Of a stretch of 64,000 nucleotides of DNA, positions 1-11,655 are shown piece after piece. The notes beneath the pieces were generated by a model that made no database searches, was not told the DNA's origin, and worked only from the letters and a program-made list of their open reading frames with translations. The position numbers were made by a program, and so were the translations under genes. The stretch's first letter is position 1; each line of letters begins with the position of its first letter. Source of the DNA: Gonapodya sp. JEL0774 (Eukaryota > Monoblepharomycota > Monoblepharidomycetes > Monoblepharidales > Gonapodyaceae). The stretch covers positions 93,314 to 157,313 of the forward strand of contig JADIIX010000047.1 in the NCBI GenBank assembly GCA_027604505.1, read 5' to 3'.

Positions 1-3
1 ACG

Positions 4-3000
4 ATGGACGCCGCTGAGCGAGAGACTGTTTTCAGGAGCTATCTGGCTCAGGGCAAGGGGGGTGGAACTACAGACGGCAAGGAGGGATCGGGATCCGCAA
101 CCGGATCTGCGGCGTCACTACAGCGGGATTCACCGTCGCCGTCTGTTCTGCCCGCACTGCCATCGCTGCAGCCTCTCCAATCGCAACGCGGGTCTTCATC
201 CGCAGTCTCCGCGCCGCCCCCACCGCTCCCTCCACAACCACCTCCTCCCACCATCGCTGTGCAGGCACCAACTCCTTCCTCTGCGGCAGCACCTTCTCCG
301 CCTTCTCTTGCCCCTTCTCTCTCCTCCTTGTCTGCTAACTCTCCCTCTCCTGCTCACAATGATTCTTTCGCTCCGACCGCAAGCCGAACGAAACTCTATC
401 GCTCTTACCTGGACACTCCGACCGGCCCTCTGTCCGCTATGAGCAACTCCGCTTCATCAAAATCTGCTTCGCGCACGCACTCAGCCTCTGCATCAGCTGC
501 GAATCTACCCCCCGCTATAACCCCAGCAAGGGCACCTGCGTCCAACTCTGTGCGTTCCTCCAATCCCTCGTTACCACCTAATTCCTTCACACAAGCTGCG
601 GGCACTGTATCTACAGGAACTCTATCCTCTTCCAATGTCGCTATTGCCCAACCTTCCTCCTCTTCCTCTGGACTCTCAGGCCTTTCGTCCTCTACATCAC
701 CAGCGTGGAACACAGTTTCCCGCGAACGCCTCTACAAGGGCTACGCAGAAAGTTCTGCCCAATCCGGGGAAAGCGGTGGTCGCAGTGGAAGTATATATGC
801 TCTCGCACCGAGTGAAGATCGAGCGAGAAAAGCGAACGGGGAGGACAATCCAGATCCTTCAACGGCTTCCAAACCCGCTCCCACCTCAACCCGCCCCTCC
901 AACTCTGCTCCCCCTGCTCCCCCTTCTTTACCTTCTTCCTCGACATCTGCTCCACCTGCACGTTCTTCCTCTTCCTCCGTCCCCAATCTTGCATCATCGT
1001 CCTCCTCGAAGGCACCAATTTCTTCTTCCACCACCCCAGCTTCTTGGAATGCCTCATCGCGTGTTCGTCTCTACAAAGACTACGCTGATGGGTCCGGGAC
1101 TGCTGTTGGCAACTCCGGTTCTCAGTCCCACCGGTCCGCCGATCGGCCACCTCCTCCCGCCACACCGACACCCTCTATCCCGCCTCCGCATCCTACCTCT
1201 ATCCCATCTACACCTGCGAATGCCAGTGGAAACTTCAATGATACCATGCTCACGCCGGACATGTCTCCACCAGCCGGATACTCACCACCGGTCACAGCAA
1301 GTGCAAGGTCGGAGGGCACATCGACAACAGCGACAGGAGTTGGGGGACAGAGTACGTGATAAATCCTCTACCACGTCTTGAATTCGTTTTCTCATACCGT
1401 GCTCGAAACACTCCACCTCTGTCGCAGCACCTACCGACCTTTCTCTGTATGTCCGATTTCTCCTCTCCGGCACGGGGGCAGAACATCAAGTCGATTACGC
1501 CGCTCTCCGCAGGGAGCTGGACAATGACGCGAGTTCTCGAGGCGGGGGGAGTGTGGCAGGTAGTATCATAGGGGAGGACACACCCACACCAACACCGTCG
1601 CAGACCTTTACACCAAAGTTTGAAGGAGGAGAGAGGTGGGGTGTTGACGCCTCGCCAACACCTGCACCTGTTCCCAATCGTACTCGCACTACAACCACCA
1701 CAACCGTGACAGCAGGGACAACTGGAACCACGATAACTCCCCAAGTCACTTCGATGGCCGCCACTACCACCCCGGGGTCGGCCCGGTCCGAAAAGTCCGA
1801 TAGACTTGGTGGACCGATGACGGAAGAAGAGGTAGAAAGGGCTCTGGACAGCTGGAGGGAGAGGGAGAGAAGAAGGAGGCAGGAGGCTGAACAGTGGGAG
1901 ATTGATGCTTCAGAAGGTGGGAGAAACACGGAGAGGGGGAGGGAGAGAGGGAGGGAGAGAAGGAGGGAGAAGGAGACCGTGACACGCCATTCACGGGTTT
2001 CCACTGCTAGTGTGCATGCGGCAGCCTCTCTCGTGCCCGGCACGGGACCTAGTACGCGCTTGTCACTTTCCCGATCACGGTCCCGATCACGAACCTTGTC
2101 TAGATCTCGATCGCGTTCGCGCTACTCGGATGGGGAGAGAGAGGAGACAGTGACGGGGAAACCACGCTCCACGTCAGCGCACATGTCGGTGTCAACGCCT
2201 CACACAAAGGCAGTTGACTTTCCGAATTCAACGTCTCGTTCTCGGTCCAGACATTCGGAAGCACTTTCAGATGACCGGACGCCCCGAGCGATGTCAAAGA
2301 CTCCCCCACCTCTGCCTTCAGCCACTGCAGCTGTGCACGTACCCTTGCCGGCAACTTTGGACACATCGACCGCTTCTTCCACCCTTCTCGCCCGTGTCGC
2401 AGCTGCAGACGCCCGAGCCGTCGCAGCAGAGCGTGCTGCAGCTAGCCTCAGGCTAGATCTGGCGGAGGCGCGGGAGCGACTTAGGCGGCGGGATAGGGAC
2501 GCCGAGCAGGCGTGGCGGGAGGTTGGGGAACCAGCTGCGAGGAGAGCCAGGGTGCGCGGTGGAGATGGAGACAAAGACAAAGGGGGGATGAAAGTTGAGG
2601 CCGCCGAAAGGGTTGCAAGGGAGGTGGCCAAGGGATATGAAGGACGGGTTGCGATTTTAGCAGAGCGAGTAAGATTGTTGGAGGAAGAAGTCGCCGCAGG
2701 GAAGAGAAAGCTTGCGGAGGCAGAGCGAAGGGCATACATGGGAGCCGCGGAGGCAGCGAGAAGTGAGGTACACGAGCTGAGGCGAAGGGCGGAAGAGGCC
2801 GAAGACAGAGGAAGGAGAGCAGAGGCTAAAGTTGCGAGATTGCAGGGTGAGGTGGAGGCGGAGAGGGAGGAAAAAGAAGTGCTGCAACTGAGGATGTTGG
2901 AGAAGAAAGTGGGCAAGGTGGAGGAGTCGGGTGAGTTTTGCCAGGGCCCAGGAGACGTCAAATTGGTCACCGGCATTTCAAACTTAATCTCATATCCACC

Positions 3001-4004
3001 GTCTCTCAGTGCCACCCCCTCCCAACTTGACAACCCGCGACCTCATTCGCCGGGATAAGCTGGCCGCACAGGCGAGCAATCTCCCACCTTCACTCACGTC
3101 GCTCAGTGCTGACGCTGCTCGTGCTCTCCTCGGCCAAGTCACCAACCTTCTCGGCGTCCCCGATGTTGATTCGCTGATACCCGGCGTCCGTGACGTTGCA
3201 AAGGTAATCAAGGCGTTGCCGGATGTGCAGAGGTTTGTTCGTGAGGTGGATGAGGTTGTGTGGGGACAGTTTGAGGACGAGAATGGGGAGAAAAACGTGC
3301 ACAAGCTCGTAGAGACGGCGAAAAGGCTTCGTGAGTGGAGAGAGGATGTGAAAAGAGCAAAAAAGCTCGAGGTGAGTTGACCCGATTGGTGTACTATTCC
3401 ACCCAGCACTTTCGAGATGTTAATTATGGAACGCTTCCCACCGTCCACCTTCACGCCTCAGACATTCCGTCGACGTGTGTATCGTCATCTGGGGATGGAG
3501 CCACGGGAAGCTGAATCAGCCGTCCTGGATCAAATCGCTCATTCACTTCATGATGCTCCTAAGCCGGGGGATACTGCCTCAGACCGCCTCGTCGCCCGCT
3601 TTCAATCTCTCTTTGATGTCGCGTCGATCGATGGGGTGCAGTCCGCGATGGATAGACTCTATACCCAAACGTCTGTTGCGGATAATGCCCTAAGAAGATT
3701 GAAGAGAGCAATTGGCAAGGATACAGGAAGCATCACCGCGGTCGTGGATGAAGCTTGCCGCATTGTGGATATGTGGAAGGATATGGAGGAGGAGCTTGAA
3801 AGTGCAGGAAGTGTCGAGGAGCTCCGACATGGGAGGGGCACTGGGTACCAAGCTGAACGACGTGCGCGGAGGGTTGATCGGGGGGAGGACGAAAATCGCT
3901 TCGATGGCAAGCATGCGGAGGAGGATCCTGGCATGAGCGAAAGAGAGGGGGACGAGGCGTTCAGAGAGCTTGGCAAGCTCTTGGGAAGGGGGAATCGGAC
4001 ATAA
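4..4004 (+). CDS. CEP70: CEP70-type centrosomal coiled-coil protein with long disordered N-terminus
   Basis: Four exons (4-1351, 1428-2930, 3010-3371, 3417-4004) join in phase to whole codons, giving about 1,266 residues. Residues 1-450 are Ser/Pro-rich and disordered, with a motif of the type RxxLYKxYA at residues 6, 128, 240 and 353. A short Arg-Ser tract follows, then a long charged coiled coil (about 2350-2930). The last two exons match the C-terminal half of vertebrate CEP70: a helix segment with LIPGVRDVAKVIKALPDV, and the hallmark block starting RFQSLFDVASIDGVQSAMDR. In animals CEP70 sits at the centrosome/basal body and binds gamma-tubulin; the same site here is inference. The family is about 600 residues in humans, so this copy is twice as long because of the N-terminal extension. 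The ATG lies 3 bases from the window edge, so an upstream part cannot be excluded. The last intron (3372-3416, 45 bp) was chosen because only that acceptor keeps the frame. Confidence 0.8.
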
Positions 4005-4221
4005 GCCGAATAGGTGTTGGGAGAATCATGTGGTGTATTTTTGCGACACACTAGCTGTGGTTTTGAATTAATTTAAAATTGTCATCGTGGGAGCGTTCTT
4101 TGAGTGTGCTCATGTAATGGCTGTGGGCGGCAGCCGGCCCAACCCAAGCCGAAAGAGATCCCGTCGAAACATCGACGTTTACTTCCTAAATCAACTTTTA
4201 TCTCTGATTCATTTGATCCAT

Positions 4222-6165
4222 ATGGGACTGGTTCCTTTGGCACACGAAGTCTCGAACCCAACGTTCACTTCTTTAACTCCCCTCGGTATTGTCAACGACG
4301 CATTTCGGTTGGCACAATCTTATTCAAACGGAATCAATAAACGGATAATCTTCGCGAAGCGCCCTGAGGGCGCCCTTAAACTCGACAGCTTTCACCTACG
4401 GGAGGAGCCAATTGATTTGGCGACAGCAGCGGCAAACCTGAATGATGGAGAGGTTCTCCTCCGCAATTTGACACTGTCGATTGATCCTTCCCTCAGAACT
4501 CACATGCTGCATCACAAGAGTGCGGTGAGTACAATTGTTCTTCGTCGTGGAGGAAACCAACAAGAATGTGAATGTGACTCTACCCCTCAGAATTACGTAC
4601 CCGATATGGAAATTGGTGATCCCGTTCGCGCTCGAAATACATCGCTGATAATAGCCTCTAAGCACCGGGACTGGATTGTTGGGGAGGTCGTATGGGCGTC
4701 CTCGGGATGGGAGTGAGCTTGCACTCCACTCCGAATGACCGCGCGTACGTCTTTCTCACATCCATACTTGATTTCAACAGAGATTATTCTGTCATGAAGC
4801 CATTTCCATTCCAGGTTGATGTTGTTGGGCTTCGGAGACTGCCGTTTCTTGCCGATCCTCGGATCGAATGGAACTTGCACCAAGGCCTACTCGGGCTTCC
4901 AGGTATTACAGCTTGGATAGGTCTTGTTGGGATCGGCAGGATAAAAGCTGGACAAACGCTGGTTGTCAGTGGAGCTGCAGGAGCTGTGGGATCCGTGAGA
5001 AGCTTTTATCCCTTTCTCCCCGTTTTCGTCTTCTAAAGCGGAAGGACCTTTCCACAGGCAGCTTGTCAAATCGCAAAATCAAAGGGACTTAAAGTAGTAG
5101 GCATCGTGGTACGTGGGCGAGAATCACACTTCTTACTCTCATTATCAGATGCTTGTTCTCACCAGGTCCGCATTAGGGCAGTGACGAGAAAGTCCGTTGG
5201 TGTAAGGAGATTCTCGGATGTGATGGAGTAATTGTGAGTGAAGCAAGTGAAGCATCTATGTGTGCTCTGTTCTGCTGTTGGACGAACGAGCAAGCCTGTT
5301 CTTTCAAATAGAACTACAAGACGGAAGAATGGAACGCCGCGATAAGACGTGAAACTGCAATCAAGGGGGCTCCCGGGATTGATGTGTTTTTCGACAACGT
5401 CGGGTTGGTTGATTTTTCGCAGTTCCATGTTCAAAGCCAATTCATTCTTCCTGTTGAACCAAACCAAGTGGTACCATGCTTGATACCATGATTCGGCATT
5501 TGAAATGGCACTCGACAGTTGTCGTAAGTGGTTCTGATGCATTATTTGTTTCTGTGGGTTCCTCATAAATGCGTTTGGCTTGGTACAGAGCTGTGGTTCC
5601 GTTAGCCAATACGATTCAATGGGTGGACCCAGTCCACCGCCAGCTACCCCCATGCGTAGCATTGGGGCTCTTGTCACGAAAAGGATTCGCATTGAGGGAT
5701 TTGTGGTGTCGGATTGGATGTTCGCTGGAAACGAAGTATATGAATCATTTTGGAGGTGAGTTGGGGATGGTTTCAAAGTTGTCCAGGATAAGCACTGAGG
5801 TTTGATGAATACTTGAACAATTGCGTATTCAGAGAAATGCCAGATCTGATCCGATCGCGCAAAATTGTCGGCAAGCACGACGTCCGAAATGGAGTAGAAA
5901 AGTGAGTGGAAGGATCCGCCACAAATATGTATTGCTCTGACTGTAGTTTCGATGGGAAGCGCGCCGAGGGCATTGGTTGACATCCTCGCTGGAGCAAACG
6001 GTGAGTTCGATAGTCTGGTTGGCAAGGAACCACCACCAGTCTCCTCATTCGTGACCATCAGTCGGCAAGATGCTTGTACAAATTGCACCTGCTGCTGAAA
6101 GGGAAACATATACCAAGAATTATGTGGGGAAACAATACGCAACAGTGTGGGGTCCAAAGCTGTGA
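4222..6165 (+). CDS. Zinc-free medium-chain dehydrogenase/reductase (PTGR1 / alkenal double-bond reductase type)
   Basis: About nine short exons read as one NADPH-dependent MDR enzyme of the prostaglandin/leukotriene reductase and 2-alkenal reductase group. In order I see NKRIIFAKRPEG and the SIDPSLR stretch near 4330-4490, DYSVMKPFPFQ at 4785, the Rossmann segment VVSGAAGAVGS near 4970, CQIAKSKGLKVVGIVGSDEK across the next intron, FFDNVGGTMLDTMIRHLK (5387-5505), SVSQY (5590), RIRIEGFVVSDW (5690), GVENAPRALVDILAG (5895-5990) and VGKMLVQIAP before the TGA at 6163-6165. No zinc-ligand cysteines are seen. Such enzymes reduce the C=C bond of alpha,beta-unsaturated carbonyls in the cytosol; the substrate here is unknown. 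The N-terminus is uncertain: the frame is open upstream, with ATGs at 4117 and 4222, and the homologous part begins only near 4323. Confidence 0.85.
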
Positions 6166-6377
6166 TTTGCAAAGAAATGTAATACCAGGAATTACATTTC
6201 CTCTATCATATTTTGCTTGTCTTTTCAAGGCCCACACCGTCTTTCCGATCTATTTTGTTTCGTTTGTTATTGATTTATTAAATATTTTTTTCGGGTNNNN
6301 NNNNNNNNNNNNNNNNNNNNNNNNNNNNNNNNNNNNNNNNNNNNNAGAAAGAGGGAAGTGGGGAGCATAGTGTTCCA
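6166..6377. other. Convergent intergenic stretch with an assembly gap
   Basis: The 3' ends of the reductase (plus) and oligopeptidase B (minus) face each other here. The stretch is AT-rich and contains 49 undetermined bases at 6297-6345. I see no gene or conserved motif on either side of the gap. Confidence 0.9.
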
Positions 6378-9300
6378 TTATGAGGATGTGGAGCAGAAGC
6401 ACCCCGGCGTCAATCGCAACTTACACTTCGACATATAACCGATGGTGAAAGCATATGATTCCGCAGTATACCTGGCATTTCGTGGTCATGGGTCAATCGA
6501 AACGCACCATGCAGGTTACTAGTGTGCTTTGGTACTCACCGCAGGTACTCGTACCGACCAGAGTTTCCGAAGTGTCCACTGCCCATTTCCACCAAATACA
6601 ATAGGTCTCCACGACTTTTCGGACCGCCGACACCGAGCTCCCGCATCTTGGCCACCCATTTTGAGGGCTCCCAATAGGCAACGCGAGGATCATTGATACC
6701 GGCCTGAACTAAAATGTCAGGAAAACGAGAGCTTGCATCTTCAGGGACGTTGTTGTATGGGGAATAGCTGAGCATGTAATCGAAGAACTTTCGGTTATTG
6801 GGGTTGCCCCATTCCTGACATTACAATTTTCGTGGATGTGTCAGTGCAAAACGTGGCTTAAAAGGTCAGCGAAAAACTCACCTCGTATTCTTTGTCAGCG
6901 GAAGCATTGATGGGATTGGATGGCAGGAGACTGGTGTTAACCTCGTGAATGTGGACTTTCAATCACAAGTCAACGTACCGTTGACCGTAAGAGGGATAGA
7001 CGCATCCATCATCGTGTTAATTACGTCCACGAAAGGAACGCCTGCGATCGCGAGTCTAAACAGCTCCGGTTTAGCATTGAGAACCGCACCCATCAGCATT
7101 CCTCCAGCGGAGCGGCCCTCCATGGCAAGAATATCACTGGATGTGATCTTCTCCTTGATAATATGCTCCGCACCAGCGATGAAATCGACAAAGGTATTCT
7201 TTTTGTGTAGAAAACGGCCGTTTTCATACCAAGATTTTCCATTGTCACCGCCCCCACGGATGTGGCACACTACCCGGGTGAATCCCCGATCTAGGTACGA
7301 AATGACATCGCTGCGGAATGCCATGTCCATAGAAACTGCAAATAGGAGTTAGCAGACGATTCTGCAACTAGTTTCAACAGGAAACTCCGAACTACTTACT
7401 TCCATAGGAGCCGTAACCGTAAAACAAGCATGGATTTGTTCCGTCTCTCCTGAAGTTATCCTTGCGGTAGACTACTGAGATCGGTATTGTGTTGGGAACG
7501 GGAGTTTTGAGGAACACCCGATCATCCGGGTTGTGCTCTGGGTCTGGCAAGGTGGCGGGGTCGACTGGAGCAGAAAGTCGAAGCACACCGTAAAGGCTAG
7601 GATCATAATTGGGTACAACAGTGCGCTTCAGAATGGTGTTGGTGCGGGTTGGAATGTGGTGCAAATATACAGTGCGAGGTGTGACCGGCGACGAGTACGC
7701 GAAGCGGATATATGGTAACGAAAACACTTGGTTTGAGCCCTGATTGAGACGAGAGTGATTTCATTCAATTGCATTAAGTAAGGATATTAAGAAACGGATG
7801 ATTCTCACTCCGAGCGGTTGCACGGCGTACACCTCCTCTTCAAACTCGAGGTGATACGATTTTGCGAGGTCAATCGCTCCATTCCCCGGGTCTGGGTGAT
7901 GAATGCGAATTTTATTCAGACCATCGTTCTTCTCGTAAACTGCGTTCAGCAGGAAACAACACCGACATTACCCCATAAGTTTTCATAGATCAGCTCAGCA
8001 TGTAGACAGATTGCACATACCAGCGATGAAGCTCTCTAAGGATTCAACTCCAAGGAGATGAGTGAATGGATCATATGGCATGATTTCCTTCCAGTTTCCC
8101 TGCCCGGTTGAGTTGATAGGACACCAACAAAGTCTGTTCTGTAGTGTACGCGCACAACCACCTTTAGCGGCTAAAAATCTGGCGCCATTAGAGGTACTCG
8201 GACTCACGTTGATGTGTTCCCTTCCATCATTCGTAAGCACTAGAAAGCCCTGTCCAAAGTGCTCGACATCATACATCAGTTCATGCGTTCGTGGTTGGAA
8301 AACGCGAAGTTCTGGGGCATGTCCGTGGTCGGATTCCGGGCAACGAACGCACCCTTCCCTCAAAATCAGACAACACATACCCTTAGATGGATCCTCGGAA
8401 TCGATGTACCGTGTCTCGCTCGTCAAACCGGACTCCAGGACCACAAAAATAAAGCGCTTGGAGTTTGACGTAGTAACTCCGACGCGGAACCTTTTCATAA
8501 AAGCAAAGGAGGATTAAGTCTGGCGATTTGTCTCTTAAGTGCAGCGAGAGAAATGATTTCAGGACCTACTTTTCATCAGTCTCCTCGTACAGCAGGACAT
8601 CCTCGTCCGTGAGGGACCCGAGGGTGTGCCTCCAAAGTTGATGTGGTCTTTGCGCCGAGTCATATTTCGTGTAGTAGATTGAGAGACAGTCGTGGCTCCA
8701 GGTTATATCTGATGTCACCTGTTGCCTGGCGGTTGTCACCAATTCGGTCACATCTCCGGAAGAAAAGGGACCAACCTGCTTGAGAACATCGGGAAGAACC
8801 GAGCCAGAAGAAAGGTCCTTGAATGAAATATCGTAGTATTCGCTTCCGGTCGTGTCGAGTGCGTAGGCAAGGATCTGGGGCAACAGCAGGATATGATCAC
8901 CCCCTACTCGCGATCCTTCAAACAGGATCACACCTACCTTGTTATTTGGAGCTGGACTAAATGATCCAAGTTCCAAGTACTTATGCTCAAACGAGTTCAA
9001 GTCCAGCACCACTTCTTCTGGGTGTTTGGAGCCATTAATCTCCTTTAAGTCGTCGACAAGGCGGGAATCGTCTGCCGGGCGGCGGCACCAAATCGGATAC
9101 TGCTTTCCCTTCTCGGCTAATTGAGATAGTGTTAGCCCGTATACGACCGACATGCCCAAAAAGGGCAATAGCACCAAACTCGACTCACTCCGCTTGTAAT
9201 ACAAGAATGATGACTTCACGAGCGGTACATCAGTGTCATCTTCCTGGATACGGCCGAGAAACTCCTGGTACTATCATGTGACCAATGTCCAAAGGCCACA

Positions 9301-9641
9301 GGTCCAGAGTTTTGGTGGTAGTTGGTCCGAATAAAATGGTTGGAATCACAAAACACCAGTCCGTGGAGGCGGGAGACTCACAAGGGTTTCCTTGAGCTCT
9401 GCAAATGGCGCCAGCTTGGCATGTGCATACTCATTCTCCTTCGTTAGGTGCTCCACGATTTCCGGCCGTTTCTAATGGCATGAAATGTCAGATCTCTGCA
9501 TCAACACCAAAGACAAGTGAAACGGGGAAGTACCGCTCCCTTAGTGTCGTCTCTCAGCCATTGATAAGGATCAGGGAAATCTTTTCCGTGCCATTTGTGG
9601 ACATAATCAACTTTCTTCGCGACGGGTGGGGTGATGGACAT
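6378..9641 (-). CDS. Oligopeptidase B (prolyl oligopeptidase family, S9A)
   Basis: The minus strand encodes a multi-exon S9A serine peptidase that cleaves short peptides after Lys/Arg. The N-terminal exon has the family opening DFPDPYQWLRDD (about 9570). The beta-propeller part covers the middle exons (about 7400-9220). The alpha/beta-hydrolase domain shows HIRGGGDNGKSWYENG, the nucleophile serine in GRSAGG (codon near 7110), the acid in GINDPRVAYW (Asp near 6690) and the histidine in GSGHFG (near 6573). All three catalytic residues are present. A last small exon (AESYAF) ends at the stop complementing 6378-6380. Two starts are possible. The ATG at 9641 gives a cytosolic protein. The in-frame ATG at 9773 adds 44 residues rich in Phe, Ala, Ser and Arg with few acids, which could be a mitochondrial presequence. 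The gene is divergent from AOS1, with only 114-246 bp between the starts. Confidence 0.9.
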
Positions 9642-9887
9642 CTCGAATCGTGTAGGGTTGTAAGTTGAAAAGAAGCTTGAGAGCTTGACCCGTTGAGGGA
9701 TAATGACAGCGACCCGAAAAAAATTGCTTAGCGCTGAATTCGTAGCGAATGCAAACGCTTGCATGCACTCCACGAGACGAGAATCCAGGTGTCTGGACGG
9801 TGTGCTTGTGGGTGAAGAAGATCAGCCGAGGTGTAACCCACTTTCCGCGCTCTGGTTTCTGATTGATTGTAGGCAGCAATTTAAACC

Positions 9888-11452
9888 ATGACCAGTCTTC
9901 GTCGCTCGTCACGGAAACGTACTGCTGACGATTCCATTGGACAACCCGAAATCGAGAATGCGAGCGAACGCCGTGACGCCTCTCGTGGTTCGTCATCAAA
10001 GAGGGCAAAGAGCAAGTCCAAAGCAGAACAGCCCCTGGAAAGCACGAATGGCCTCGCGCAAATTAATGACGACGAAGCACAGCTCTATGATAGACAGATT
10101 CGACTGTGGGGAATGGATGCTCAGACGCGGTGGGTGTACTCTGTGTGGTCTTCACCTGTGCCAATCCCCAAATTTTCTTTGATTCGGCTCTAAAACGGAC
10201 CGTTGGTTGACCGCTTCTATCCAGCATGAGAAATGCCTCTGTCTGCGTCATTAATCTCGGAGCCCTGAGCACGGAGGTCATCAAGAATATTGTTCTTGCT
10301 GGGATCGGCTCCCTCACCATAGTGGACAATGAAAATGTCAGTGCTAAGGATCTAGGAGCGGGTTTTTTCTTTAGGGAGGAGGATCTAGGACAGAATGTGC
10401 GTCAATCTCGGACAATTTTAGTTTCGTTTTGATGGCTACGTGATACATTTTCCCCTAAAGCGTGCCCAATCGGCAAAGGATCGGATTCGTGATCTTAATC
10501 CGCGAGTCAGAGTTGAAGCAGTTTCCAAAGACCGAAGTGAACTAGAGAGTGCCTATTACTCTCAGTTTCAATTCGTAATACTCACCCAGGCGGACCTCGA
10601 CACCATGGTGAATACTCCTTTCGTCCTCTGTATTCAGGTTCCATTGACGCACCCGCTTCTTCTGCCTGAGCACACCAGCTCCGAGTTAATAGGCTCTGCC
10701 GTGAACAGAAAGTCAAGTTCTTTGCCGCGGGTATCTATGGCCTCCATGGGTTCGCCTTCGCAGATCTCCTCCAACACACATACAGAATGTACGTTATCCA
10801 CATATATTCATATTTTTTCCTAATCTTTGATTTTCTTCGCGATTAGGCCAAATCCAGCCGCTGTGCGAGATCCCTCTGCCCCAAAAGATGTTCGCAAGGA
10901 GGTGCAGTATCACTCGGTAGCGGAGGCAATAGACCGACGATGGGAAAGTATGCGTGATGTAAGGGCACGTGACACTGCCAGACCTAAATTCTACGGCATT
11001 CTCGGTGAGAATTTGTACAGCATTGTTTGTCATTTTCTCCGTCGGAGTGGAACATTTTCCTGTGCGACTGCTTCACACCTCACAGCTCTTCTCACATATC
11101 AGCAACAGCATGGTGTTCTTCCTACCACATCGGATGATGACCTTGCCCGTCTCGCCGCCATCAAGGATCAGATGATGACTAAGGCGAACATCAACCCGTC
11201 TTTCGTCTCTGAGGAATTGCTCCGGTGAGGTGCATCGCCACGCTTGCTTATTCGACCGAATACCTGCAATGAAGTCTTGCAAGTAGATCTCTGTCATCTT
11301 CCGCCTCATCGGAACTATCCCCCATCGCGTCCATCGCTGGGGGACTGTTGGCGCAAGAACTTCTGAGAGCTATTGGAGAAAAGGATCCCCCGATGGACAA
11401 CATTCTCTATTTAGATGGCGAGCAGCCTTTGGCAGGTATTGGAGGATACTAG
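9888..11452 (+). CDS. AOS1: SUMO-activating enzyme E1 subunit Aos1/SAE1
   Basis: This is the ThiF/UBA-fold subunit that pairs with Uba2 to adenylate SUMO. The N-terminus (first ~60 residues) is a Lys/Arg/Ser-rich, nuclear-signal-like extension. The family start DDEAQLYDRQIRLWG follows at about 10070. After an intron comes MRNASVCVINLGALSTEVIK (10226-10285), the nucleotide-binding core, then GSLTIVDNENV, DLGAGFFFREEDLGQN and RIRDLNPRVRVEA. Further exons carry VNRLCREQKVKFFAAG, the C-terminal helices (DVRKEVQYHSVAEAID) and IAGGLLAQELLRAIG followed by LYLDG, the usual Aos1 ending; stop at 11450-11452. The catalytic cysteine domain is not expected because it belongs to Uba2. There are about six introns, and the ATG at 9888 is the first in frame. 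The product is expected to be nuclear. Confidence 0.92.
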
Positions 11453-11655
11453 TGAGGAAAAGCTATTAGTCGGAGACAACCCGTACCCGAATCTCGTTGT
11501 GATAAAAAGTTCTAAGCGACACTCTTTAGTATAATAGTATTGCGTACACTAACTGAAACGGCATCCGGTCGGGATAGACTCAAAATGTTTGAGAATGCCC
11601 AGTTCGGACAATGTCACACTTGGGTTGGTTGGTTCAGCCAACGAATCTCTCACAA

